The notes: generated by a model from the sequence alone, not told the origin. A DNA stretch of 64,000 bases from Winogradskyella psychrotolerans RS-3 (GCF_000427335.1 NZ_ATMR01000126.1:1-64000), one strand, 5' to 3'. Positions 35,022-44,792 are shown, numbered from the stretch's first letter. Numbers and translations are program-made.

Positions 35022-38000
35022 TTAGAAGTTTATTTTTAATGAGGTTAAAAATTCTCTAGGCGCAGAGTACGTAGCATAAGATATACCACCCGTAGAAGCA
35101 CCACCTTGGCCAGTTGCCGAACCACTAATAGTTGCTTCCGGATCGAATGAAGATGCTGTAAAACTAAGCGGGTTATTAACATTAAACCCAATTAATACTG
35201 ATTTAATAGTACTGTTATTTTTAGGTACTAAATTATAGCTGATACCTATAGTTCTTATTTTTATAAAATCTGTTTTTTCTGTAAATAAATTCGTGAAGTT
35301 TAACCAATTTGATGTCCCATTAGCTTCAACTTCTGCAGCAGGAACTATATCATCTGAAGCGCCGTAAAGGAATCTAAACTGTTGGTCAAAACTATTCGCG
35401 TAGGCTCCTTTTTGGTAGTTACCGTTTGCAAAGAGACTGAAGTTTTTATAGGAGAAGTTCATTCCTAAGTTACCAAACAAATCTGGAATCGTAGTTCCTA
35501 AATACGATTGGGCTGTTGTGGACTCTAAAACACCATTCTCATCAAAGGTTCCATAGTTTCCTCTAATATATCCAATAGGATACCCTTCTTCTACTACAGT
35601 TTGAATGGTTCTGGCACTAAATCCATTAATATTAAATGGAGCGACACCACCTGAGTCTACCACTAAGTTGTCTAAAGTGTTTATAGATACATTAAGTGAT
35701 AAGGTTACATTTTCGGTTTGTATCGGAATAAAGCTGGCATTTATTTCCCAACCCTTATTCTCTATTTCACCAATATTGTATAATTGACTATTGGCATATC
35801 CACTAGATGGTGTTGGCGGCACATAGAATAAAGCATCTTTTGTATTTGCATTATAGTAACCCACAGAAAGATTTACCCTATTATTAAACAATGCGGCATC
35901 GACACCTACTTCAAAAGTTTTCGTTTTTTCAGGCTTTAAATCCGGATTACCAGATTGTCCAAAAAAGGCAGCTTGTTCTCCTAAAAAGCCATCAAAATCT
36001 ATGGTTCTTTCGTTTACAAAAGCAGGAGGTAAATTACCCGCTACACCGTAGTTTCCTCGTAATCTTAAAGAATTTATAGCAGTTGAATTTTCTAACCAAG
36101 GTTCTGAGCTTAATAGATATGAAACACCTGCTTTAGGATAGTACTGCGTCCCAATATTATCTCCAAAAGAGGGGTTACGATCTCCTCTAATACCGAGGTC
36201 AAAGAACAACTTATCTTTAAAGCCAATATTTTCTTGAAAATAGAAACCATAGTTGAGCACTTCTGCCAAATATTCTTCACTTGTTTTTATAGCGGCATCG
36301 CTTATTGTTTCGGCTCCGTCTCTAATATTAGTACCTGTGAATTGTATTTGATGATCTGAGTTTCTAAACAACTGACCTCCCACGGTAGAGATAAATGAAA
36401 ATTGACCTGTTTCAAATTTATGTTGCGCACTTAACTCTAGAGTAATACCAAAGTATTTACGTTCTAAGTTATTTATACTTCCTTCGTCTGTAACGTTAGT
36501 TTGCGTTGTATGCGTTAGGTATTCGTTGGTTTGGATCGCCTTGTCATTCTGAACTCTATAATCAATACCTCCAACAAATTTAGCTTCAAAATTATTCACC
36601 GGTTTGTAAGCAAAACTTTGAGACGTTGTAAATCTATTAATTGAGATTTCGTTGTCTTGTAGTTCTTCTGCTGTTTTCACAAAATCATTAATTTCACTAA
36701 ACTCGGCTGCACTAAGGTCGTCTAGTCTATTGTTAAACCCTTTTAAGGCGGAAGCACCACTTTCTGCAAACCATAAACCTGTATAACCCCCTTGGTTACC
36801 ATTTCGGTTTCTGTTGTAGACATTATTCACGTAAATAAAAGAACTATTATACGTTACTTTTTCTCCTAATTTAGCTTTAAAACCCGTGCTAAAATCTATT
36901 TTTTTATTGGCATTATTATCCGCTATTTGAGCTCCTGTATTCTCTAAAAAATTTCCAGAAAAACTGTAGCCAAAACCTTCAGAGTTACCACCACTGATAC
37001 TTAAGTTATATTTTTGGTAAGTTCCTGTTTCAAATAATAAGTCTTTAGAGCGATCAAAATACAGAAAATCTGTAGTTGGTGCTATAATTCCCATTTGAGT
37101 TGAAGCCGTAATTTGCGTACCTCTCGAGCTTCCTTTTTTGGTGAAAATTTGAATCACCCCGTTCGCTGCATCTGAACCGTATAAAGTTGTTGCGGCTCCA
37201 CCATTAATGTATTCGATACGCTCTATATTATCCATTGGAATATCGGCAATAGAACTCATCGCTGCACCTTGTGCACTACCTCCACCTAAAGCGCTCGTGG
37301 TATTTAAGTTATCCATACGCACACCATCTATATAAAAAACTGGTGTTGAACTTAGGAAAGCCGAATTAATACCTCGAGATCTGATTAAAGTTGTTGCACC
37401 TGACTGACCTCCTGTAAAATTAATCTGTGTATTAGGCAATTTCGTTGCAATCAACTGGTCTATACGTTGTGACGGTAATCCAGCTAAATCTTCGGATTTA
37501 AGAACTTCTACATTACTAGACAATCTTTTTCGTTGTACACTTGCCCCTTGTCCTGTAATGACCACTTCGTTAAGAGCAGCAAAATGAGGCGTTAAATTAA
37601 TTGTAATTTCTAATTGCCCTTCTAAAGGATAATCTACATCTTCGTATCCGATATAAGTAATTTTTAACGTCTTAGTATCGGCCGGAACAGTAATTGTAAA
37701 CTGGCCATCATAGTCGGTTACAGCACCAATATTATAGGCTGTAGCGTAAATATTAGCTCCAAGTACAGGGGTAGTAGTCTCGTCATACACAATACCCTTA
37801 ATAGTGATATTCTCTTGATTAATTTTAGAAACAGTTTGGGGTATAGGTTTAACGAGTATACCATTATTGGTGATTTTAAAATCGATTGGTGACTTTTGTT
37901 TTAAGGTCTTCAAAACAGCCTCTAAAGGTTGATTATTTATACTTAAATCAATTTTAGTGTTTTGGTAAATCTCGTTAGAAATATAAATAAATTTTAAATC

Positions 38001-38174
38001 GGTTTGTTTTTCAATTAAATTAAACACCTGAATTAAAGATGCTTTTTTTAGCTGTAAATTAATGGTTTTACTATAACTAGTTGTGCTATGATTTACCGAA
38101 TGTATACTGCCGTAAACATTAAATAAACTTGCCAGGATTATGACAGTACTTAATATGAATTTTTGATATTTCAT
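35022..38174 (-). CDS. SusC/RagA-family TonB-linked receptor with STN domain
   Basis: This 1050-residue outer-membrane protein imports ligand with TonB energy. A signal peptide (about 1-25) is followed by an STN (secretin and TonB N-terminal) domain, about 35-110 (LKKASLIQVFNLIEKQTDLK), then a carboxypeptidase-like beta domain (IKGIVYDETTTPVLGANIYA), the plug with GADVLS-like segment (LYGSDAANGVIQIFTKKG), and the barrel ending in FLTSLKINF. The STN domain can contact FecR-type anti-sigma factors. It is downstream of fecR-sigma, so signal-coupled regulation is likely. Confidence 0.95.
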   Translation of the reverse strand: MKYQKFILSTVIILASLFNVYGSIHSVNHSTTSYSKTINLQLKKASLIQVFNLIEKQTDLKFIYISNEIYQNTKIDLSINNQPLEAVLKTLKQKSPIDFKITNNGILVKPIPQTVSKINQENITIKGIVYDETTTPVLGANIYATAYNIGAVTDYDGQFTITVPADTKTLKITYIGYEDVDYPLEGQLEITINLTPHFAALNEVVITGQGASVQRKRLSSNVEVLKSEDLAGLPSQRIDQLIATKLPNTQINFTGGQSGATTLIRSRGINSAFLSSTPVFYIDGVRMDNLNTTSALGGGSAQGAAMSSIADIPMDNIERIEYINGGAATTLYGSDAANGVIQIFTKKGSSRGTQITASTQMGIIAPTTDFLYFDRSKDLLFETGTYQKYNLSISGGNSEGFGYSFSGNFLENTGAQIADNNANKKIDFSTGFKAKLGEKVTYNSSFIYVNNVYNRNRNGNQGGYTGLWFAESGASALKGFNNRLDDLSAAEFSEINDFVKTAEELQDNEISINRFTTSQSFAYKPVNNFEAKFVGGIDYRVQNDKAIQTNEYLTHTTQTNVTDEGSINNLERKYFGITLELSAQHKFETGQFSFISTVGGQLFRNSDHQIQFTGTNIRDGAETISDAAIKTSEEYLAEVLNYGFYFQENIGFKDKLFFDLGIRGDRNPSFGDNIGTQYYPKAGVSYLLSSEPWLENSTAINSLRLRGNYGVAGNLPPAFVNERTIDFDGFLGEQAAFFGQSGNPDLKPEKTKTFEVGVDAALFNNRVNLSVGYYNANTKDALFYVPPTPSSGYANSQLYNIGEIENKGWEINASFIPIQTENVTLSLNVSINTLDNLVVDSGGVAPFNINGFSARTIQTVVEEGYPIGYIRGNYGTFDENGVLESTTAQSYLGTTIPDLFGNLGMNFSYKNFSLFANGNYQKGAYANSFDQQFRFLYGASDDIVPAAEVEANGTSNWLNFTNLFTEKTDFIKIRTIGISYNLVPKNNSTIKSVLIGFNVNNPLSFTASSFDPEATISGSATGQGGASTGGISYATYSAPREFLTSLKINF

Positions 38175-38264
38175 AAAGTTGTTTTTTTTAGGATTAGTTG
38201 TTATTGTGAAAATTTTTCGGGATTAAAAGCATGGGTTAACGAGTAGTTGTATTTACAAGACGTC

Positions 38265-38846
38265 TCACTTAAACTTATTTATATTTACACTAATATGCTT
38301 AAGGGCTAACCCAATATGATTCTCTACGGTTTTAGGGGTTATGTCTAGTAGTTCTGAAATTTCTTTGTATTTAAATCCGTCAATTCTACTCATTTCAAAA
38401 ATTTGACGTGTGCGTTTTGGTATGGATTCTAAAACATTTTTAATGACATTTTTATTGATTTCTTTTTGTTCGTTAGCTATAATTTCTTCTTCGATACTTG
38501 GATAAAGACTGCTATCAATTAGGTGGTCTTCATTTTGTAGTGGTCTGACTTCGTAATTCTTCTTAACTCTTAGGAGATCGTTTTTTAATATGGCATAGAT
38601 ATATGATTTTGGATTTTTAATTTTATGAAGTTGGTCTCTATTAGACCATAATGTGATGAAAACATCATCTACATTTTCTTCTATAATATGACTATTGGCT
38701 TCGAATAAAACACCAAATCTGCAAAGCTTTTGATAGTATTTTTTAAAGAATAGATCGAGGGCTTTGGTATCACCTTCTTGCATTTGTTCAAATAGAAAAA
38801 GGTCGTCGTTTGTAATGACTGAATGACGAATGCTTTTAATCTTCAT
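38265..38846 (-). CDS. ECF RNA polymerase sigma factor
   Basis: This 193-residue sigma-70 factor has region 2 (DTKALDLFFKKYYQKLCRF, NVDDVFITLW) and region 4 (SIPKRTRQIFEMSRIDGFKYKEIS, TPKTVENHIGLALKHI). It belongs to the Bacteroidota group linked to SusC/FecR. Its ATG overlaps the end of the FecR gene by 11 bp, so the two are co-translated. It likely directs transcription of the SusCD-phosphodiesterase genes downstream. Confidence 0.93.
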   Translation of the reverse strand: MKIKSIRHSVITNDDLFLFEQMQEGDTKALDLFFKKYYQKLCRFGVLFEANSHIIEENVDDVFITLWSNRDQLHKIKNPKSYIYAILKNDLLRVKKNYEVRPLQNEDHLIDSSLYPSIEEEIIANEQKEINKNVIKNVLESIPKRTRQIFEMSRIDGFKYKEISELLDITPKTVENHIGLALKHISVNINKFK

Positions 38847-39810
38847 GGTTTTGAGCTATTAGATATTCGTTAGTATTCACCTTCTTTATTTTAACATCAG
38901 CAATGAATTCTATAGAGTTAATAAATTCATCAAGGTCTTGTTCTTTAAAAGCACCTGTTATCTTTTTTTGATTGATGTCTTCATCAGTAATCTTGAAGCG
39001 TACTCCGTAAAAATTATTTATTTTATATAAGGCGTGTTTGAATATTAAATTATCGAGAATTAACATGTTATCTTTCCAGGCTAAAGCCTTGGTGATATTG
39101 AAGTTTCTTTTAGTAACATCCGAAGTTTTGATGTTATAAATAAGCTCTTCCTTTGGTAATAAATTGAGGCTGTTCTGGGACTTCTTAATTAACACATTTA
39201 CTTTACCGCGTTCTAACGAAACAGACTTATTATCTAAAACTGTATTAACATTAAAAGCGGTTCCTAAAACGGTAATGTTTAAGTCTTCGGTATGGACTAT
39301 AAAGGGAATATTTTCATTATGAGTAACATCAAAATAGGCCTCTCCTTTTACATAAACATTGCGTTGATTTTTAAAGTCTGAGTTATATTGAATTTCGCTT
39401 AAGGCATTTAAAATAACTAAACTACTATCAGGAAGGTATAATGTTTGCCGCTGACCTTTGTTTGTAGTAATCTGATTTGTATAGCTTAACTCATTTGAAG
39501 GTGAAAAATAACCATAGGCTATAAATATTAAAGTAATTGCGGCCAGACTAAATGTTACGCGATTGATTACTTCTCTTTTTCGGTTTATATTTCTATGGAC
39601 AGTCTTAGATTTTAATTGTATTTCTTTTTGCTCATCAAACTCCTTTAAACTATCAGGATAGTTATCCCAAATTAATTTATAGGTGTCATACGTTGTTTTT
39701 AATTCATTATCTAAAGTCAGTTCTATTTCAAATACAGCTCTAGCGGCTGTAGATAATTCATGTGTTAAATACCGAACGCATTTTCTCTCATTTTTGGTCA
39801 TATTAATCAT
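38836..39810 (-). CDS. FecR-family anti-sigma factor
   Basis: This inner-membrane protein of 324 residues has a cytoplasmic N-terminus that would hold the sigma factor, one membrane segment (about 90-107, VTFSLAAITLIFIAYGYF) and a periplasmic FecR domain (LPDSSLVILNALSEIQYNSDF, FIVHTEDLNITVLGTAFNV) with a C-terminal DUF4974 part (FNITKALAWKDNMLILDN). It starts at ATG 39810 or 39801. It precedes the sigma gene, opposite to the usual order sigma then fecR. Confidence 0.92.
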   Translation of the reverse strand: MINMTKNERKCVRYLTHELSTAARAVFEIELTLDNELKTTYDTYKLIWDNYPDSLKEFDEQKEIQLKSKTVHRNINRKREVINRVTFSLAAITLIFIAYGYFSPSNELSYTNQITTNKGQRQTLYLPDSSLVILNALSEIQYNSDFKNQRNVYVKGEAYFDVTHNENIPFIVHTEDLNITVLGTAFNVNTVLDNKSVSLERGKVNVLIKKSQNSLNLLPKEELIYNIKTSDVTKRNFNITKALAWKDNMLILDNLIFKHALYKINNFYGVRFKITDEDINQKKITGAFKEQDLDEFINSIEFIADVKIKKVNTNEYLIAQNHED

Positions 39811-40243
39811 GGAGTACTCCTTTTACTACTATGAGTAGAAAATTATAAAATACCCCCAGTGATTGATATCAAGAGATTGACAAGGAATTATTAAGTAAAT
39901 GTTAATTGTACTGTTAGAAGGCTTGTTGCGCTATATTAATAGGTTTAAATTGTCTTACTAAAGACACTTTTAAAATGAAAGATAAAAGGGAAGTTTAAAA
40001 AGATTGCATTAGATAGGGCTAGTTAAATGAAAACGATCTCAAAAACACGTTTTCTTAAATCTTAATGGATTAAGATTAATGGTTGATTAGAAATTCTGGA
40101 AGACTAAGTTTAAGAAGCTTTAGATAATGGTTCAAAATCTTTTTTTGCAAAAACCCGAAAAGTACAGCTAATTCACACACTACTTTTGAGATTGATTCAT
40201 AATAAATCTAAAAGTAAGGCATAAACAAAACACATTAAAACAC
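39811..40243. other. Intergenic stretch without recognised genes
   Basis: About 430 bases between the fecR-sigma operon and the tRNA region hold no frame with a coding look and no recognised RNA. A promoter for fecR must lie near its left end, but I see no clear TAnnTTTG there on the minus strand. Confidence 0.4.
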
Positions 40244-40272
40244 AAAAAAGCCACTACTTTCGTAATGGCTTT
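40244..40272 (-). terminator. Terminator of tRNA-Asn
   Basis: Read on the minus strand, AAAGCCATTAC and GTAGTGGCTTT pair (one G-T) around a GAAA loop, followed by a T run. Confidence 0.75.
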
Positions 40273-40277
40273 GTATG

Positions 40278-40351
40278 CTCCTCTTCTTAGGCTCGAACTA
40301 AGGACCCTCTGATTAACAGTCAGATGCTCTAACCAACTGAGCTAAAGAGGA
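40278..40351 (-). tRNA. tRNA-Asn (anticodon GTT)
   Basis: The minus strand folds into a cloverleaf with a 7-bp acceptor stem (TCCTCTT / AAGAGGA), discriminator G, D-arm TAGCTCAGTTGGTTAGAGC, anticodon stem TCTGA/TCAGA around loop CTGTTAA, and T-arm with GTTCGAG. CCA is not encoded. A good promoter lies about 170 nt upstream. Confidence 0.95.
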
Positions 40352-40391
40352 ATAAAATTCCTTTTTTTAGTGTGTTTTAGAAGGCACTAAA

Positions 40392-40467
40392 CTTCTCTCT
40401 TCTTAGATTCTACTTAATCTCAAAAAGCTTTCGAGGCTCAATTAAGAATCAATCGCTCTAGCTATTT
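40392..40467 (-). pseudogene. Possible tRNA relic in the tRNA-Asn leader
   Basis: The minus strand between promoter and tRNA-Asn contains TAGCTAGAGC, the D-arm of the tRNA with 9 bases missing, then TTCTTAATTGA in the place of the anticodon arm and TCTAAGAAGAGAGA like the end of its acceptor. A cloverleaf does not form. It looks like a decayed tRNA-Asn duplicate, but chance similarity cannot be ruled out. Confidence 0.35.
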
Positions 40468-40516
40468 GGTTATTATTAGCAGAACTAAAGTGTGTATGTT
40501 TTCGCGTTAGCGAGCG

Positions 40517-40547
40517 CAAATATATACAGTATTTTCATTACTACAAA
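40517..40547 (-). promoter_or_regulatory. Promoter of the tRNA-Asn transcript
   Basis: On the minus strand TTTG (40547-40544) is followed after 19 nt by TATATTTG (40524-40517). Both the -33 and -7 boxes match the Bacteroidota consensus with good spacing. Confidence 0.7.
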
Positions 40548-40582
40548 ACGAAATAATATTTTTTTGTAAAAACTTTAAAAAA

Positions 40583-41925
40583 TTAATTAGTGATGGCTTT
40601 AAAAATGTCATTACCGTTGGCAAACAGCACTAAAGCGATTAAAATAAAGAACCCTATAAGTTGTGCACGCTCTAAAAACTTTTCGCTTGGTTTCTTACCA
40701 GATATCATTTCGAACAATAAAAACACCACGTGTCCACCATCTAAAGCTGGGATTGGTAATAAATTAAGTATAGCCAACATAATAGACAAAAATGCGGTTA
40801 AACTCCAGAAATCTACCCAAATCCATTGGTCAGGGAACACATCGAAAATCGCTTTAAATCCTCCAACGCCTTTATAAGCACCTGTACTCGGTGTAAAAAT
40901 CTTTCCTAATTGATCAAAATACCCAGAAACCTGTTCCTTAAACTTATCGACTCCTCCACCAAAACTTTCTAAGAAGGTATAATCTTTATGTATGATATTG
41001 AAATACCCTAACTCTGCAAACCTTGAATTGTGTGATGCCGGGAAAATTCCAACTTTACCTTCAGCATTTACTTGTAAGCTTGTATTTATTTTTCTTCCCC
41101 TCTTAAAAACGTTGCTTCTACAGATTGGTTTTTATATGCTAACATTCTTGACTCTACCTCATCAAAGTAGCGTAGATCATTTCCATTGATGGATAACAAT
41201 ATATCTCCCTTTTCTAAGTTCACTCCTTTATTTAATGATGAATCTGGCACACTACCAACCATAAACGGAATTCGTAGTTTAAAGGTCCCATTCTTTCGCT
41301 CTGCAGAAGATAACTGCCCCAAAAAATCTTTTGGAAGTACAATCTCTTTATTTTCACCATCTCTAACTATAGAGTACTTTTCGCCATTTACTAAGTTTTT
41401 TCTAACGTCATAATAGGTGTCAACTTTTTCGTCATTAATGGCTAATATTTTATCTCCGTTTTTAAAACCAACATCTAAAAGCAAATTGTTTTCTATCCAG
41501 AAACCATCTTTCATACTGTCGGTAGTCACATCTGTATCTCCATATGTAAAAGAAAGCGCGACGTAAATAAAGTAGGCCAAAATAAAGTTTACGGTTACAC
41601 CACCAAGCATTATAATTAAACGTTGCCATGCTGGCTTAGAGCGAAATTCCCATGGTTGTGGTGGCAATGCCATTTGCTCCTTATCCATGCTCTCGTCAAT
41701 CATTCCTGCGATTTTCACATAACCTCCAAGTGGTAACCAACCAATACCATATTCGGTATCTCCAATTTTCTTTTTAAAGAGTGAAAACTTCACATCAAAA
41801 AAGAGGTAAAATTTTTCAACTTTAGTTTTAAAAAGCTTTGCGGGTATAAAATGCCCAAGCTCATGTAAGACTATAAGCAAGGATAAACTGAGTAAAAATT
41901 GAGATATTTTTATAATAAATTCCAT
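40583..41925 (-). pseudogene. rseP: RseP-type site-2 metalloprotease, frameshifted as read
   Basis: The first frame (from ATG 41925) has the active site VLHELGHFIPAK near residue 22 and PDZ-like segments, then stops at 41086 after LRGEEK. In the shifted frame the protein continues without stop through VGIFPASHNSRFAELGYF to the second zinc motif NLLPIPALDGGH and ends at 40583. The break is at a run of five T on the plus strand (41089-41093); one added base gives 447 residues, the usual length. RseP cleaves anti-sigma factors and signal peptide remnants in the inner membrane. As it is normally needed, an error in the sequence is likely. Confidence 0.9.
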
Positions 41926-42020
41926 GTAATTTTTTTCAAATTTCGATTTGCAAAAGTAAGGTATTTATATCAAACGTATATTTAAAAAAATCTTAGCAAT
42001 ACGTTAAAACAACACCTTAG

Positions 42021-43961
42021 TTATATTTTTATAAGTCTTTTATTAATCACCCCATCCTCTGTTTGAATCTGCACAAACAACAAGCCTGATGCTAATGTGC
42101 TTATATCGACTTGAGGTGTCCAATTTTGTTCTAATAATAATTGTCCTAAGCTATTGTAAATTTTGATGGTTTCAATCTCTATATGTTCAGGTTTTACGAT
42201 ATGAATTACAGATGCTGCTGGACTCGGATATATTATTATTTGATGGTTTAAATCAAAATCAGATATACTTAAACTTGACGAATTATTTTTGGAAATTAAA
42301 TGATAATCCGGATCAATTAACACCTCTTGAACTGTAAAATTCACGGCTTCTAAAAATTGTTCATTATTAGTACTGTTGTCTAAAACTAGGTCTAAGGATT
42401 CTCCTAAAGTTCCCAGAACCCTAATTGGCACACCTGCTTCAAAAAAAGAAACTGACGCATCACTTTGGGTTTGTGACACCATAAGTTGCAACTGATTATC
42501 ATCTTGATTCCAATTCACCGAATAACTTGGATAGCCTTGGTTATAGATCCAATCGTTAAAAAACTCACCTAAACCTAGTCCTGTAGTTGATTCCATAATA
42601 GCAATAAAATCTTGTGTTTTAGCGTAATCGTAGGCCAAGCTTGGTGTATCTAAATAATTCTGTAATCCCTGATAGAAGTCAGTATCTCCTAATTTACGTC
42701 TTAACATGTGCAATACCATAGCCCCCTTATTATAAGTTAAGCGGCTACTAAAAATTCTATTGACGCTTGTAGTATCTTGATCTGTGAGATATACCGCTCC
42801 GTTAGATTGAGATGTGATACTAGCCGTGGTTTGTTGCCTCCACGATTTAAAATTAGCCTCCCCATCTAAATCTTCAATTACCAATCCGGATAAGTAAGTC
42901 GCAAAACCTTCGTTTAACCAAATATCTTTCCAACTGCCACAGGTTATTTTATTACCAAACCATTGATGCGCCAACTCGTGTGCAATAAGTCCTCTGTTAA
43001 AAGACCCCATAAAAGACACTGTAGTATGCTCCATGCCACCTCCCCAACCAAATTGGGCATGACCATATTTTTCGTCTGCAAAAGGATATTCTTCAAATAA
43101 ATCTGTAAAAAGATTCATAATATCTACCGTGATTTCTGTATTTGCCTGAGCATAATTAAGATCTTCAGGATAGACATAATTTACAATATCAAAAGGATTT
43201 CCATTATTGGGTACTTCATGTGAATACACTTCATAATTAGTAACAGCTACGGCAATTAAATAAGCCGGTATGGGATGACCATGCTTAAAATGCGTGGTCT
43301 TCTCAGAACCCACAACTACTTGGCTTTGCTCTAAACCATTAGAAACGGCCACATAAGTTTTGTTTAATGGATTTAGTACTGGCGTGGTAATATAAACATC
43401 TATATTCTCTATTTTATCTATTAAATCTTGTTTGCATGGCCACCAACCTTTAGCACCATAAGGTTCAGAAAGCGTCCAAATAACAGGATCATTGTCGGCA
43501 CCATGAGTGGTCTGCTCAAAAGAACCAAAACCAGAACTTACAGGGTTACCAGCATAACTAACTGTTAGCGAATCTAAAACTCCTTGTGCTTGTGTGATAG
43601 GTAGCGTAATGACCAATTCATCATCCGAATTTTGAATATAACTTAAACTATTGCCACGTTGCAGTACTTGAGAAACAACCATATTATCCGACAAATCAAA
43701 AGTAATCTCTGTCATTGCTTCTTTAGCTTCAAAATAGGTAGTAACATCACCAGAAATTGTCGCTATAGACGGATCAATGTTTAATTCTAACCGATGGTAT
43801 TTTACATCGTAATTTCCTGTATTAGCATTTTGAGCATTCATCATTTGGCGTAATGCTGTATTCGCTTCAGCAGAACGAATAGCGTTTAATGTGTCATTAT
43901 AATCCTGTGCATTTATTTGCATAGCAAATGCTAAGATTAGGCATCCAAAGAATCGTCTCAT
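42021..43961 (-). CDS. Secreted M1-family aminopeptidase with type IX sorting tail
   Basis: This exported zinc aminopeptidase of 646 residues has a signal peptide ending MQINAQ, the exopeptidase motif GGGMEHTT, and the zinc site HELAHQWFGNK followed after 18 residues by the third ligand in NEGFATYL. The C-terminal about 70 residues (IIYPSPAASVIHI to VINKRLIKI) form a type A T9SS sorting domain. It would remove N-terminal residues from peptides outside the cell. It diverges from the SCO gene. Confidence 0.93.
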   Translation of the reverse strand: MRRFFGCLILAFAMQINAQDYNDTLNAIRSAEANTALRQMMNAQNANTGNYDVKYHRLELNIDPSIATISGDVTTYFEAKEAMTEITFDLSDNMVVSQVLQRGNSLSYIQNSDDELVITLPITQAQGVLDSLTVSYAGNPVSSGFGSFEQTTHGADNDPVIWTLSEPYGAKGWWPCKQDLIDKIENIDVYITTPVLNPLNKTYVAVSNGLEQSQVVVGSEKTTHFKHGHPIPAYLIAVAVTNYEVYSHEVPNNGNPFDIVNYVYPEDLNYAQANTEITVDIMNLFTDLFEEYPFADEKYGHAQFGWGGGMEHTTVSFMGSFNRGLIAHELAHQWFGNKITCGSWKDIWLNEGFATYLSGLVIEDLDGEANFKSWRQQTTASITSQSNGAVYLTDQDTTSVNRIFSSRLTYNKGAMVLHMLRRKLGDTDFYQGLQNYLDTPSLAYDYAKTQDFIAIMESTTGLGLGEFFNDWIYNQGYPSYSVNWNQDDNQLQLMVSQTQSDASVSFFEAGVPIRVLGTLGESLDLVLDNSTNNEQFLEAVNFTVQEVLIDPDYHLISKNNSSSLSISDFDLNHQIIIYPSPAASVIHIVKPEHIEIETIKIYNSLGQLLLEQNWTPQVDISTLASGLLFVQIQTEDGVINKRLIKI

Positions 43962-44009
43962 AGAACTAGTTTTAACGTTAAAAATAAAGCTTTTCTTGAC
44001 ATTCAGTCG

Positions 44010-44017
44010 TATTTTTG
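44010..44017 (+). promoter_or_regulatory. -7 box for SCO gene
   Basis: TATTTTTG matches TAnnTTTG, 28 nt upstream of the SCO ATG. Confidence 0.55.
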
Positions 44018-44045
44018 CCCTTCAACTATCTTTAATACATTCTTA

Positions 44046-44726
44046 ATGTCATTTCTTTCATTTTTTAAAGGCTATAAAAACTTCGGAATCTTTTTTTCAA
44101 TACTTTGTGTCATCATCATCGCAATAATATACAATGTATTAAATGTAAAACATACACTTCCTATTTATCAGCCTGGTATGGTAAGTGAAGAGCTTGTAGA
44201 TAGCACTATTCAACACCAACTAAAATATCATAAAATAGCAGATTTTAGTTTAACCAATCAAAATGGAGAAACAATAACACAAGATAATTATAAGGATAAA
44301 ATTTATGTGGCAGATTTCTTTTTTACGACGTGTCAAACTATTTGTCCGATAATGACTAAGAACATGGAACAAATACAGAAGGCAATTATTAATGATAATG
44401 ACATTATGTTGCTTTCTCACTCTGTGACTCCAAAAATTGATAGCGTTGCTCAACTAAAAAAATATGCGCTTGAAAAAGGGGTTATTGATAGAAAATGGAA
44501 TTTAGTAACTGGAGATAAAAAACAAATCTACGAACTTGCTAGGAAAAGTTACTTAGCCGTAAAAACGGATGGTAATGGCGATCAATTTGATATGATACAT
44601 ACCGAAAACTTTATGTTGATTGATAAAAAGCGTCAAATTAGAGGTTTTTATGATGGTACAAATCCCGAAGATATTGATCAACTTTTACAAGATATTGAGA
44701 CTTTAAAGTATTTTGGTGGATCATAA
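44046..44726 (+). CDS. SCO/SenC-family copper chaperone
   Basis: This membrane-anchored protein of 226 residues has an N-terminal transmembrane segment (about 13-31) and a thioredoxin-like domain with FFFTTCQTICP (Cys96, Cys100). A downstream His in FDMIHTENFML completes the copper site. SCO proteins deliver copper to the CuA centre of cytochrome oxidase or act as thiol reductases. It stands alone just before feoA. Confidence 0.9.
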   Translation: MSFLSFFKGYKNFGIFFSILCVIIIAIIYNVLNVKHTLPIYQPGMVSEELVDSTIQHQLKYHKIADFSLTNQNGETITQDNYKDKIYVADFFFTTCQTICPIMTKNMEQIQKAIINDNDIMLLSHSVTPKIDSVAQLKKYALEKGVIDRKWNLVTGDKKQIYELARKSYLAVKTDGNGDQFDMIHTENFMLIDKKRQIRGFYDGTNPEDIDQLLQDIETLKYFGGS

Positions 44727-44784
44727 AATAGGTTAAAGCCTACAAATAACTATTGTCTTACTTTTTACACTAACAAATTTCTAT

Positions 44785-44792
44785 TACATTTG
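44785..44792 (+). promoter_or_regulatory. -7 box for feoAB
   Basis: TACATTTG matches TAnnTTTG, 31 nt upstream of the feoA start. I see no clear DtxR- or Fur-type palindrome over it. Confidence 0.6.

Noticed and set aside
32249..38174. Classical polysaccharide utilisation locus
   Set aside because: No glycoside hydrolase, lyase, esterase or sugar kinase adjoins the SusCD pair; the only enzyme is an NPP-like phosphodiesterase.
40278..40351. tRNA-Asn as an integration site of a mobile element
   Set aside because: No integrase gene and no clear repeat of the tRNA 3' end within about 10 kb on either side. The partial match in the leader is better explained as a tRNA relic.
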